Assembly (NCBI GenBank): GCA_036653535.1
Contig: JAVVTR010000006.1
Span: forward strand, 1-64,000
Origin: JAVVTR01 sp036653535
Lineage (GTDB): Bacteria; Bacteroidota; Bacteroidia; Bacteroidales; P3
Reading direction: 5' to 3'
Length of the DNA stretch: 64,000 nt
Shown in pieces: positions 32,027 through 40,870 of this stretch. Numbering within the stretch: the stretch's first letter is position 1; each line of letters starts with the position of its first letter. The translations under genes and the position numbers were made by a program. The notes beneath the pieces were generated by a model, which saw nothing but the letters and a program-made list of their open reading frames with translations, was not told where the DNA came from and searched no databases.

Positions 32027-33247
32027 ATGTCTTTGGAGGGAAAGAAAATACTCTTAGGAATAGGAGGTGGCATAGCCGCATATAAGAGCTTGTCTTTGAT
32101 ACGATTATTAGTGTGCGAAAAGGCAGAGGTAAGGGTGGTTTGTACCGATAATGCCTTGAATTTTGTTAGCCCTCTAAGCATAGAAACCCTTTCCAATTAT
32201 AAACTTTATTGCAATACTTTTGAGGGACACTCTTCAAAAACCACCTCCCATATTGCTTACGCCGATTGGGCCGATTTGTTAATAGTCGCTCCTGCTACGG
32301 CTAATTTAATAGGAAAATTTGCCAATGGAATAGCAGACGATGCCCTTTCTACTCTTTTTTTAGCTTTTCATAAAAAAGTACTATTAGCTCCTTCTATGAA
32401 CACCTATATGTATCAACATCCTGCAGTGCAGTCTAATATTGCGAAATTGCGGAGCATGGGGATAGACGTATTAGAACCGGAATCCGGTTTTTTGGCTTGT
32501 GGAACACAGGGGTGTGGACGCATGCCAGAAGTGGATAGCTTGTTAGATTCTATAAAAAACGCATTAACAGAGCCTACTTATACCTATTTCCGAGGAAAAA
32601 AAATTTTAATTACGGCCGGTCCTACCGTAGAGGCTATAGATCCGGTTCGTTACATTAGTAATCGATCTTCCGGACGTATGGGCTTTTGTATAGCAGAGGC
32701 TTTATGTGAGCAAGGTGCTGAGGTTTACTTAATAAGTGGTCCCACCCATTTAAATATAGAAGCTACCTCCATCCATAGAACCAAAGTACAGAGTGCCGCT
32801 CAGATGTATGAAGCCTGTGTAGAATTATGGCCCCAAATGGATTTGGCCATACTCACGGCAGCTGTAGCCGATTATACTCCTTTAACTCCTTGTAAACAAA
32901 AAATTAAAAAGAAAGAGGAAAGTTTATCCTTAACTTTGGTTCGTACTTCGGATATTTTAGCCACCTTAGGAAAATCTAAGAAAAAGCACCAAACCTTGGT
33001 GGGATTTGCCTTGGAAACCAATTCTGAATTAGAAAATGCCCAAGCAAAATTGAAAAATAAAAATGCAGATTTTATAGTTTTAAATAGCATGAAAGATGCA
33101 GGGGCTGGATTTGAAAGCCTAACCAATAAAGTTACCTTTTTAGATAATAATGGCGGCGTTTTTCCTCAAGAATTAAAAACTAAAAAAGAGGTTGCTTACG
33201 ATTTATTGAAATTTTTGTCCGATGCAAGAAAAAAATCAATATCCTAA
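32027..33247 (+). CDS. CoaBC: phosphopantothenoylcysteine decarboxylase / phosphopantothenate-cysteine ligase
   Basis: 406 aa, bifunctional enzyme of coenzyme A synthesis. CoaC domain (1-185): GGGIAAYKSLSLIR, SHIAYADWAD (catalytic His), APSMNTYMY and the flexible flap with CGTQGCGRMPE. CoaB domain (190-406): KKILITAGPTVEAIDPVRYISNRSSGRMG, LTAAVADYTP (with the following Lys-rich stretch) and GFALET. Starts 6 bases after rpoZ. Confidence 0.96.
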   Translation: MSLEGKKILLGIGGGIAAYKSLSLIRLLVCEKAEVRVVCTDNALNFVSPLSIETLSNYKLYCNTFEGHSSKTTSHIAYADWADLLIVAPATANLIGKFANGIADDALSTLFLAFHKKVLLAPSMNTYMYQHPAVQSNIAKLRSMGIDVLEPESGFLACGTQGCGRMPEVDSLLDSIKNALTEPTYTYFRGKKILITAGPTVEAIDPVRYISNRSSGRMGFCIAEALCEQGAEVYLISGPTHLNIEATSIHRTKVQSAAQMYEACVELWPQMDLAILTAAVADYTPLTPCKQKIKKKEESLSLTLVRTSDILATLGKSKKKHQTLVGFALETNSELENAQAKLKNKNADFIVLNSMKDAGAGFESLTNKVTFLDNNGGVFPQELKTKKEVAYDLLKFLSDARKKSIS

Positions 33248-33403
33248 ACGATACGATAGAAACATAGGAATCTCAGAAATTTATAGGCCATAGAAACCTT
33301 ATAAATTATAGTTTCTGTACTTTTTTTTCTTTTATTTTGTTTTCTTTCTTGAGCCTGTTATAGTTTATATTCCCATAATGATAAAATCTTCATAAAAACG
33401 AAT

Positions 33404-34324
33404 ATGAAATACAAAATTCTCAGTCTTCTTTTCTGTATGTTTTTTGCTTTTTTCGTAGGGCAAGGGCAGGATTTAGATTGTACTCTTAAAATAAATACCA
33501 CTAAAATAACCTCCGCAGGCGATAAAGCTCTTTTTACAACCTTAGAGAAAGCATTAATGCAATTGGTGAATGGTCGTCAGTGGAGCAATATCAAAATGGC
33601 TTCTCAGGAACGTGTTCCTTGCAATATTACCGTAGATGTGCAAGAGTGGGATCCCAATACCTCTCAAATCAAAGCTTATATCTCTGTTCAGTTAAGACGT
33701 CCAGTTTATAATGCCTCGTACAACACCAATGTATTAAACGTGTTGGACCGAGATTTGTCTTTTAAATATGCACAAAACGATCCTATTGAATATTCCGATA
33801 ATGCTATCACCTCTAATCTTACCGCCACTATAGCATTCTATTGTTATGTTATTTTAGGAAATTATTTTGATTCTTTTGCACCTAGGGCGGGAGATGTTTT
33901 TTTTAATAAAGCTCAAAATATTGTGAACCAAGCACAAGCTTTAGGAGAAACGGGCTGGAAGGGGCGGGATAGAAATTCAAGAAACCGATATTGGATTGCG
34001 GAAAATTACACCAATGGGAACTATTCCTCCATTCATGAAATTATTTATGAATATTATCGTAAAGGATTAGATATGATGTATCAAGATCCTGCAACAGCTA
34101 GAAACAATATATATAATGCCTTATTAAAGATAAAGCCTTTAAACGAAATGAAAAATGGCTTGCCCTGTAAGCAACTTTTTTTAGAGCCCAAAGTGGAAGA
34201 GCTAATTAATATTTTTACTCCAGCTAAAGCGGAAGAAAAGCAAAAAGTAGTAGATTTATTAATAGAGATAGATGCTTCCAATATACAAAAATACCGCAAA
34301 ATTTTAGGCGGAAATACGCAATAG
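33404..34324 (+). CDS. DUF4835 secreted protein
   Basis: 306 aa with a signal peptide (residues 1-21, VGQGQ). DUF4835 proteins are Bacteroidota-specific and sit between coaBC and recN, as here. The N-terminal half has strands (NITVDVQEWDPNTSQIKAYISVQLRRPVYN split by turns) and the rest is helical, with YYRKGLDMM near the end. The recN start is 4 bases past the stop. Role unknown; periplasmic or surface location inferred from the signal peptide. Confidence 0.9.
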   Translation: MKYKILSLLFCMFFAFFVGQGQDLDCTLKINTTKITSAGDKALFTTLEKALMQLVNGRQWSNIKMASQERVPCNITVDVQEWDPNTSQIKAYISVQLRRPVYNASYNTNVLNVLDRDLSFKYAQNDPIEYSDNAITSNLTATIAFYCYVILGNYFDSFAPRAGDVFFNKAQNIVNQAQALGETGWKGRDRNSRNRYWIAENYTNGNYSSIHEIIYEYYRKGLDMMYQDPATARNNIYNALLKIKPLNEMKNGLPCKQLFLEPKVEELINIFTPAKAEEKQKVVDLLIEIDASNIQKYRKILGGNTQ

Positions 34325-34328
34325 TTTT

Positions 34329-35993
34329 ATGTTAACTCATCTTACTATAGAAAATTATGCCCTTATAAAGTCGTTAGATATAGATTTCTCTTCGGGATTT
34401 ACCGTTATTACGGGAGAGACAGGAGCCGGTAAATCTATTCTTTTAGGAGCATTGGGCCTAATTTTAGGACAGAGAGCCGATAGTCAAGTTTTGTTTTTTA
34501 AGGATAAAAAATGTACAGTAGAAAGCGTATTTGATATTTCCGATTTAAATTTAGACGATTTTTTCCAGTTATACGATTTAGAAGATAGTTGTATAGATAA
34601 CAGTCTAATTTTAAGAAGAGAGATATTTCCCAATGGAAAATCGCGCGCATTTATCAACGATAGCCCAGTTTCCGTATCGATATTAAAAGAATTTTCTGTT
34701 CGTTTAATAGATATTCATTCTCAACACCAAACCCTAACTTTAACTAATTCTGCTTTTCAATTAAAACTGGTAGATAGTTATAGTGCCGATGCCGTACTTA
34801 TAGAAGCTTATGCCAATAAATACAAGGAATATAAAGTATTGGAAAAGGAAATAGCAGTTTTGGATGGGGAGCAGAAAAAATTACAAGAAGAGGAGGATTA
34901 CTTACGTTTTGTATATACAGAATTAGACGATCTTCACGCTCAAGCGGGCGAGCAGCAGGAAATGGAAAATAATCTCCGTATTTTAGAACATGGTCAACAA
35001 ATTAAAACCACGCTTTTAAGTTGCAGCGAAGAATTACAGGCCAATGAATATTCTTTGATTTCTCGTTTAGAAAATACAAGTCAAAATTTAAAAAAAATAT
35101 CGACTTATCATGTTGGAATACAAACGATGTTGCCCCGTTGGGAGGCATTGTTAGTGGAATTGAAAGATTTGAATACCGATTTGGAAAAATGGGGAGAGGA
35201 TCTCCAAGTAGATGAAAATATACGTCAAAAATACGAGCAAAGATTAGATCTTATTTATCGTTTAGAAGCCAAACATCATTTGCAAACAGTAGAAGAATTA
35301 ATAGAGTTAAAGGATTCTATATCCCTTAAATTAAGCAAAATATCTTCTTGCGACGACCAGCTTCAAAACTTAAAGAAACAATATGCTATAGTAGAAAAGA
35401 AATTAAAAGAACTATCTTCGCAACTGCATACGAAGAGGGTGGAAGCTGCCGCTCTCTTAGAGAAACAGGTTCTTTCGTCATTGTTGAATTTAGGAATGGG
35501 GTCTTCTCGTTTACAAATATCCATTGTGCCAACTAATACCTATACAACTACGGGTACCGATCAGGTTCATTTTTTGTTTAATGCCAATTTGGGAGGAGAA
35601 TTAAAAGAAATAGCCAAAGTGGTTTCCGGAGGAGAGTTGTCTCGATTAATGTTGGCTATTAAATCGGTAATTCATCATAAAAGTTTACTTTCCTGTATAG
35701 TATTCGATGAAATAGATACTGGAGTGTCGGGCGAAATTGCAGGAAAAGTAGGGAGAATGATGCGTAAAATGGCCGATTGCATGCAAGTGGTGGCCGTAAC
35801 GCATTTGCCTCAAATTGCAGCGATGGCTCACACTCATTTACATGTATTAAAAAAAGAAGAAGAGGGACATACGATTTCTTATTTACAGTGCTTAGACCAA
35901 GAAGCGCATTTGCAAACGGTGGCGGCAATGATTAGTAATGGAAAAATTACACAAGCGGCATTAAAGGCGGCTGAAGAATTGATAAAAGAATGA
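34329..35993 (+). CDS. DNA repair protein RecN
   Basis: 554 aa, full length. SMC-like ATPase acting in double-strand break repair. Walker A GETGAGKSILLGAL near residue 30, IHSQHQ after it, a central coiled coil (about residues 150-360, with EEEDYLRF and KYEQRLDLIYRL), then the C-terminal ABC signature VSGGELSRLMLAIK and Walker B VFDEIDTGVSG, and HLPQIAAMA. Follows DUF4835 by 4 bases. Confidence 0.96.
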   Translation: MLTHLTIENYALIKSLDIDFSSGFTVITGETGAGKSILLGALGLILGQRADSQVLFFKDKKCTVESVFDISDLNLDDFFQLYDLEDSCIDNSLILRREIFPNGKSRAFINDSPVSVSILKEFSVRLIDIHSQHQTLTLTNSAFQLKLVDSYSADAVLIEAYANKYKEYKVLEKEIAVLDGEQKKLQEEEDYLRFVYTELDDLHAQAGEQQEMENNLRILEHGQQIKTTLLSCSEELQANEYSLISRLENTSQNLKKISTYHVGIQTMLPRWEALLVELKDLNTDLEKWGEDLQVDENIRQKYEQRLDLIYRLEAKHHLQTVEELIELKDSISLKLSKISSCDDQLQNLKKQYAIVEKKLKELSSQLHTKRVEAAALLEKQVLSSLLNLGMGSSRLQISIVPTNTYTTTGTDQVHFLFNANLGGELKEIAKVVSGGELSRLMLAIKSVIHHKSLLSCIVFDEIDTGVSGEIAGKVGRMMRKMADCMQVVAVTHLPQIAAMAHTHLHVLKKEEEGHTISYLQCLDQEAHLQTVAAMISNGKITQAALKAAEELIKE

Positions 35994-36006
35994 ACAGTAG
36001 GAAGAT

Positions 36007-37443
36007 ATGGAAGATTCATTAGATAATTATTTAGATTGTGATGCGGAAGAACTCGTACAACGTTACGAAACCATGATGGAAGAAAATAAAAGTGTTTTTT
36101 TTGATGTGGACGAGTATTTGGCTATTATAGAAACCTATTTATTAATATCCGACTTATCTAAGGCTCAAATTGCTTTAAAAAGAGCACAACAGCAATATCC
36201 TACCGCTTTAGAATTGAAACTCAAACAAGCAGAAATTTGTTTAGAATTGAAATTGTACGCCAAGGCTGTAACATTAGCAGAGGAAGTATCGGCGATTGAA
36301 TCCGGTTTCTTTGAAGTGTACTTAATAAAAGGTCACGCATATACCAATGAAAAAAAATACGGAAAAGCAGAAGCACAATTCGAAAAAGCTTTGCAAAATG
36401 GAGCCGATTTGGTAGATGTGCATTTAGGGAAAGCCGAAAATTTTATAGCGCAAAAGCACTACGAGGAAGCCTTAGAAAGTTTAAAAATAGTTTTAGCAGA
36501 AGATCCCGATACCACCAATACCTGCAATCGTTTTATAGAAATGGCATGCCAAGCCAATAAAAAGGAAGAAGCCGCAGAATATGTATCTAAATTAATAAGC
36601 GATAAGGATCCTTATAACATAAAATATTGGAAGGTATTAGCCGAATTGTATGCAGAATGCCAATGTTACGAAAAAGCAATAGAGGCCAATGATTACGTTT
36701 TAGCCATTGTTCCTAATGAAGAAGAAGCTTTAATAAATAAATTTCACTGTTTGAATCATATAGACTACCAAGGCGATTTGTTAGATTTTTATGAAGCTTT
36801 GGAACCTATTGTACAAGAGGAAGAAGAACATATTAGCGTTTTATTAAAAATGGGCGCACGTTATGAGCTTGATATGGAGAATGAAAAGGCGGAGGAGTGT
36901 TATAAAAAATTATTGTTTTATGGGATAGAAAAAAATTACGCCTTGTATAAATTGGGCGTTTTAAATAATAAAATGTACCAAATAGAAACGGCGGTTTATT
37001 ATTTGAATTTGGCTATAGAGGGCGATGACGCCAGTACCCCATTAGATAAGGAAGTGAAAGCCTCTGCTTATCATTGGTTAGCGCGCTCTTGTTCTTTTGT
37101 AGAACAAGAGGAGCAAGCGCAGGAAAATGAAAAAAAAGCGATAGATTTGGACCCGGATCAAAAAGAATACCTATATACTTATGTTCTATATCTTTATACC
37201 TTTGGAAATATAGAAAAAGCCAAAGAATATATAGAAGAGCGCTTATCTCATTCCACTTCCCATGCGCCTTCTTTACTTATGTATGGTGCGATATGGTATT
37301 ATATGGAAAAGAAAGAAGAAGCTCTATCTTGGTTTGCCAAAGCTTTTATGACAGACAAGGATACCATAAAGGATGCGGACAAGTATTTAGCAGATATTAT
37401 GGAAGATCCTAAATTAGAGAAATTAGTAGATTCCATAGATTAA
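36007..37443 (+). CDS. Cytoplasmic TPR-repeat protein
   Basis: 478 aa, no signal peptide, strongly acidic. At least nine TPR-like helix pairs (e.g. YGKAEAQFEKALQNG, YEEALESLKIVLAEDP, EEALSWFAKAFMTDK) run through most of its length. Such proteins scaffold other proteins; the partner is unknown. It is 13 bases after recN and 19 before the ComA-like gene, in the same run of genes. Confidence 0.82.
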   Translation: MEDSLDNYLDCDAEELVQRYETMMEENKSVFFDVDEYLAIIETYLLISDLSKAQIALKRAQQQYPTALELKLKQAEICLELKLYAKAVTLAEEVSAIESGFFEVYLIKGHAYTNEKKYGKAEAQFEKALQNGADLVDVHLGKAENFIAQKHYEEALESLKIVLAEDPDTTNTCNRFIEMACQANKKEEAAEYVSKLISDKDPYNIKYWKVLAELYAECQCYEKAIEANDYVLAIVPNEEEALINKFHCLNHIDYQGDLLDFYEALEPIVQEEEEHISVLLKMGARYELDMENEKAEECYKKLLFYGIEKNYALYKLGVLNNKMYQIETAVYYLNLAIEGDDASTPLDKEVKASAYHWLARSCSFVEQEEQAQENEKKAIDLDPDQKEYLYTYVLYLYTFGNIEKAKEYIEERLSHSTSHAPSLLMYGAIWYYMEKKEEALSWFAKAFMTDKDTIKDADKYLADIMEDPKLEKLVDSID

Positions 37444-37462
37444 AAAATAAAAAAACAACAAT

Positions 37463-38224
37463 ATGACATCAACTTGCAAACACGGTTTGGATTTACCGAA
37501 GAGAGAAGAAAAACCTCGTAGTAATGGGGTAACTATGGTTATGGACAAAGGTTTAAGTTTTCGGCAAGCGGAAGATTTAGTGGATTCTTGCGGGCATATC
37601 ATCGATTTTGTAAAATTAGGGTTTGGAACCTCTATATTTACCAATAGAGCCGACGAAAAGATAGCTTTGTATAAAAAATCTGGAATACATCCCTATTTGG
37701 GAGGCACTTTGTTTGAAGCTTTTATAAAGCAAAATAAATTCGATCAATATAGAAGTTTGTTAGATCGTTGGAAGTTAGATACCGTAGAAGTTTCGGATGG
37801 ATCCTTAGCCATTCCGACAGAAGAAAAATGCAAGTATATCTCTATTTTGGCCAAAGATCATATCGTTTTATCGGAAGTGGGATCCAAAGACGCCAAGAAA
37901 GAAATTTTGGCCGAAAATTGGGTAAGCATGATGCAAACCGAATTAGAAGCAGGCTCTTTTTTAGTTATTGCAGAGGCTCGGGAGGGCGGAAATGTGGGAA
38001 TTTGTATGAGCGATGGTTCCATTCACGTTTCTTTGATTGATGCTATTTTCGCTTCTATTCCAGAAGAAAAAGTATTATGGGAAGCTCCCATGAAAGCACA
38101 GCAAATATGGTTTATTAAGCGTTTTGGGAACAATGTGAATTTGGGAAATATAGCTCAAAACGAAGTAGTTGCTTTAGAAACATTAAGGAATGGTCTTAGA
38201 GGAGATACATTTCATTTGTTTTAA
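37463..38224 (+). CDS. Phosphosulfolactate synthase (ComA family)
   Basis: 253 aa. The ComA family adds sulfite to phosphoenolpyruvate to form (R)-phosphosulfolactate, first known from coenzyme M synthesis in methanogens. Motifs seen: SNGVTMVMDKGL, FVKLGFGTS, GGTLFEAF, VEVSDGSLAIP, VLSEVGSKDA and ARGGG-like EAREGGNVGIC, in family order and at the family's usual length. Bacteria without coenzyme M carry such genes, including Bacteroidota, where a role in sulfonates or sulfonolipids has been considered. No comB/comC-like gene is nearby. Activity here is by family only. Confidence 0.88.
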   Translation: MTSTCKHGLDLPKREEKPRSNGVTMVMDKGLSFRQAEDLVDSCGHIIDFVKLGFGTSIFTNRADEKIALYKKSGIHPYLGGTLFEAFIKQNKFDQYRSLLDRWKLDTVEVSDGSLAIPTEEKCKYISILAKDHIVLSEVGSKDAKKEILAENWVSMMQTELEAGSFLVIAEAREGGNVGICMSDGSIHVSLIDAIFASIPEEKVLWEAPMKAQQIWFIKRFGNNVNLGNIAQNEVVALETLRNGLRGDTFHLF

Positions 38225-38237
38225 ATAAAACGATCGG

Positions 38238-39116
38238 ATGCAAGCGGAAGAAAAGCATATCTATGGTTTATTAGGCTATCCTTTGGAACACTCGTTTTCC
38301 AAGAAATATTTTGAAAAAAAATTTCAAGAGGAGGGCCTTTTAAACTATAGCTATCAAAATTTCGCTTTAGAAAAGCTCTCCCCAAATTTAAATGAAATTT
38401 TATCCAATCCCTGTATTCAAGGGTTTAATGTAACTATTCCGTATAAAAAGGCTATTATTCCTTATTTATCGACTTTGAGTATGGAGGCCCAATCTATAGG
38501 AGCAGTCAATGTAGTTAAAGTGCTAAAAAATGGTAATTTGTGTGGTTATAATACCGATTGTATAGGTTTTTATAAAAGTTTATTGCCCTATTTATCTTCT
38601 TTTTCGGATAGAACCAACCAAAGAGCCCTGATTTTTGGAAACGGAGGTGTTTCACAGGCTATACAATTTGTATTTAAAAAATTAAAAATAGATTTTTTGG
38701 TAGTAAGTCGAAGTGGAAGTCTAAGTGAAAGTCGAAGTGAAAGTCTAAGTGGAAGTCTAAGTGGAAGTCGAAGTGGAAGTCGAAGTGAAAGTTCCCAAAA
38801 AAGTTCGTCTTTCTCTTTGCTGTCTGCAAATTCGATTTTAAGCTATAAAGAATTGAATAAAGAAATATTAAGTTCCTATACTATACTTGTAAATGCCACC
38901 CCCTTAGGCATGTATCCCTTGGTAGAGAATAGTCTTCCAATTTCTTACGAACATATAAACCCCCAGTGTTTGGCTTACGATTTAATTTACAATCCAGAAA
39001 CGACTTTGTTTTTGAAACGATGTGCTTTACAGGGTGCAAGCATAAAAAACGGATTAGAAATGCTACACTTACAAGCGCAGGCCGCATGGGATATATGGAA
39101 AGCCCCCGAAGTCTAA
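38238..39116 (+). CDS. Shikimate dehydrogenase with a Ser-rich repeat insertion
   Basis: 292 aa; the Bacteroidota enzyme is usually about 245-250 aa. It reduces 3-dehydroshikimate in aromatic amino acid synthesis. Motifs: YPLEHSFSKKYF, GFNVTIPYK (catalytic Lys), NTDCIGFY, FGNGGVSQA (NADP loop), VNATPLGMYP. Right after the beta strand ending VVSRSG, which carries the NADP-selecting Arg, seven 12-bp DNA repeats (38705-38788) add an S-R/L-S-G/E tract, followed by more serines. The tract lies at the edge of the cofactor site. The frame is intact, so the enzyme may still work. Its end overlaps the convergent 39113 gene by 4 bases. Confidence 0.92.
   Translation: MQAEEKHIYGLLGYPLEHSFSKKYFEKKFQEEGLLNYSYQNFALEKLSPNLNEILSNPCIQGFNVTIPYKKAIIPYLSTLSMEAQSIGAVNVVKVLKNGNLCGYNTDCIGFYKSLLPYLSSFSDRTNQRALIFGNGGVSQAIQFVFKKLKIDFLVVSRSGSLSESRSESLSGSLSGSRSGSRSESSQKSSSFSLLSANSILSYKELNKEILSSYTILVNATPLGMYPLVENSLPISYEHINPQCLAYDLIYNPETTLFLKRCALQGASIKNGLEMLHLQAQAAWDIWKAPEV
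38705..38788 (+). repeat. 12-bp tandem repeat inside aroE, seven copies
   Basis: Consensus AAGTC(G/T)AAGTG(G/A), each copy coding for four residues. All variation is at two positions, which swaps Arg/Leu and Gly/Glu. Copy-number change would keep the frame and alter only protein length. Confidence 0.9.
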
Positions 39117-40246
39117 TGTAGCTTTTTTTTGTTTTTTGTCCAAGAAAAAGCGGCTGCAATAGGACGATGATCGGCATAGTTTACATAAAAAGTTTTGAAC
39201 CATAAAGGACAAAAGGGGCCTTTGTAAAAAATATAATCTATGCGGTAGGAAGGGAAAATACCTTTATAGGTTTGTCCTAATCCTCGTCCTTTTTCACAGA
39301 ACGCATCTTCAAGCAGAGACCCAAAGCGGTGATAAGAATAAGACACTGGATTCTCGTTCATATCGCCACAAAGGAAAGTAGGGTAGGGAGATAGGCTTAG
39401 ATGATTTTCTATTTTTTCCACTTGTTTTTCTCGTTTAATGGAGGCATTACCCAACTTACCTATAATCTTTTTCAATCCTTGACGATATTTTAAATCCTTG
39501 TGGGTAGGACTGGTAGTGATTTTTTGATAAAACGTTTGATCCTTTTTGTCGAATCGATTAGAAGCTAAGTGCATATTATATACCCTAAGTGTATCGTTCT
39601 GTATTAATAAATCGGCAAAAACGATATCAAATTTGGAGAGACCCTCCAAGCTACCCTCTTTTATAATAGGATATTTGGAAAAAATAATATTTCCGTAATA
39701 GAATTTTTTGTTTGCTTCGGCTTGTGTGTGATATATATATCCATTTTTCTTTAGTATTGGGGAAACCAAAAAGCGTAAATCCTTGCTTTCGTAATATTCC
39801 TGCAAGCAAATAATATCAGAATTTTGTTCGGATAAAAAATTCAATATATCGTTTTTTGTTTTTCCTCTTACTGGATTAATATATTGGTAATAATCCAATA
39901 AGCAAACATTGTAGGAAAGTATTTTTAGGGAATTTTGCTGTTCTCTTTCCTCCAAGTTAGCTTTGGGAGCAAAGTGTATAAAATGAGATATATTACCTAC
40001 ATTCAACAATATAGCGAAAAAGAAAATAAGGCAACGGCGTCGGAGAAAAAAAAGATAAATTAGACCAAAAACAAGAGCCCCCACTACTAAAAGCGGAAAG
40101 GCCAAACCAAAAATTCCTGGAATCCACAAAATAGATGGTTTTATAAAGGAGCAGAGGAAGGAGCCCAACAAACCCAATGGAATAAAAGCCGCCACTAAGA
40201 AAAGGCAAACTCCAAGAAAAGTAATACGTTTGTTGTTTTTCTCCAT
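39113..40246 (-). CDS. Membrane-anchored endonuclease/exonuclease/phosphatase family protein
   Basis: 377 aa. Three N-terminal hydrophobic helices (about residues 8-105), then an EEP domain with LSYNVCLLD, ICLQEYYE (metal Glu), NMHLAS, CGDMNENPVSY, RIDYIF and YADHRPIAA (catalytic His). EEP enzymes cleave phosphodiesters in nucleic acids or lipids; the substrate is unknown. In many Bacteroidales this gene follows a rhomboid protease gene with a short C-terminal tail domain; here only the tail-like 75-aa gene at 40248 precedes it. Confidence 0.88.
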   Translation of the reverse strand: MEKNNKRITFLGVCLFLVAAFIPLGLLGSFLCSFIKPSILWIPGIFGLAFPLLVVGALVFGLIYLFFLRRRCLIFFFAILLNVGNISHFIHFAPKANLEEREQQNSLKILSYNVCLLDYYQYINPVRGKTKNDILNFLSEQNSDIICLQEYYESKDLRFLVSPILKKNGYIYHTQAEANKKFYYGNIIFSKYPIIKEGSLEGLSKFDIVFADLLIQNDTLRVYNMHLASNRFDKKDQTFYQKITTSPTHKDLKYRQGLKKIIGKLGNASIKREKQVEKIENHLSLSPYPTFLCGDMNENPVSYSYHRFGSLLEDAFCEKGRGLGQTYKGIFPSYRIDYIFYKGPFCPLWFKTFYVNYADHRPIAAAFSWTKNKKKLH

Positions 40247-40247
40247 A

Positions 40248-40475
40248 TTATTTTAAAAAGGAGCTTTGGCTGTATTGGGTTAAAAATTTTTTTTCCGATT
40301 TGCAAAGGCTGTCTTTTCCGTGTTTTTGTATTTTGTCGAGTAAAGAGAGCGCATAAATTTCTTGTTCTTTGCGCAAAATATTATATTGCTCATCGGAAAA
40401 TTTTTTTCCACTTAAATCCACAAAACGCTTAGAAGGTTTAAGTCTTATTTTTTTCCAAAAACAAAAGGAGAACAT
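40248..40475 (-). CDS. Small protein resembling the C-terminal tail of a rhomboid (DUF6576-like)
   Basis: 75 aa, basic and soluble. The segment LLDKIQKHGKDSLCKSEKKFL (split as LLDKIQKHGKDSL / CKSEKKFL) resembles the tail found after the rhomboid domain in Bacteroidota proteins that precede the EEP gene. The membrane part of the rhomboid is absent and no trace is visible upstream. The ATG at 40475 and a -7 box at 40608-40601 suggest it is still expressed. It ends 1 base before the EEP gene begins. Either a reduced gene or a remnant. Confidence 0.6.
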   Translation of the reverse strand: MFSFCFWKKIRLKPSKRFVDLSGKKFSDEQYNILRKEQEIYALSLLDKIQKHGKDSLCKSEKKFLTQYSQSSFLK

Positions 40476-40600
40476 ATAAAAAGTTTTGAGTAAAATGAAA
40501 CAATTTATTAACTTGCTTGCAAGCGGTTTAGTAGACTAGTTTAAAGTCTAAAATACAAAGTCTTCTCCTAGGAGAAACTTATTGAAAAACACTATAAGGA

Positions 40601-40608
40601 CAAAGGTA
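40601..40608 (-). promoter_or_regulatory. -7 box for the 40248-40475 gene and EEP gene
   Basis: TACCTTTG on the minus strand, giving a leader of about 120 nt that includes the 14-bp palindrome at 40563-40576. Confidence 0.4.
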
Positions 40609-40775
40609 CAGAAAAATTTAATAATTTGGAAATGGAATAGGAAGTACATAGCAACTTATATCTTATAGGATTTCCTTGAATTAAAAATGGAGTTTATCCC
40701 TACTTTCCTTAGTAAGGCTAAGCACTAGAATATAATTTTCGCATAGGTTTCTATTTTACTTTAACTATTTTATTT

Positions 40776-40783
40776 TAACTTTG
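40776..40783 (+). promoter_or_regulatory. -7 box for the LuxC-like gene
   Basis: TAACTTTG, about 88 bases before the ATG at 40871. No good -33 box. Confidence 0.35.
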
Positions 40784-40870
40784 CTTTTCTTAAGGGCAAA
40801 AGCAGAGAAAATGGGTAAAACATTTAGATAAAGATTTTGGGGATGACCATCTTAAAATGAAGTAAAAAGT

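Larger units (their letters stand above)
40476..40870. other. 395-bp divergent intergenic region
   Basis: Contains a perfect 14-bp palindrome TTCTCCTAGGAGAA (40563-40576) in the leftward leader, an inverted repeat TAGACT/AGTCTA around 40532-40551, a leftward -7 box (40601-40608) and a rightward -7 box (40776-40783). No gene, tRNA or rhomboid remnant was seen. Confidence 0.5.

Noticed and set aside
38705..38788. Phase-variable switch in aroE
   Set aside because: The unit is 12 bp, so copy-number change never shifts the frame. It can alter length but not switch the gene off.
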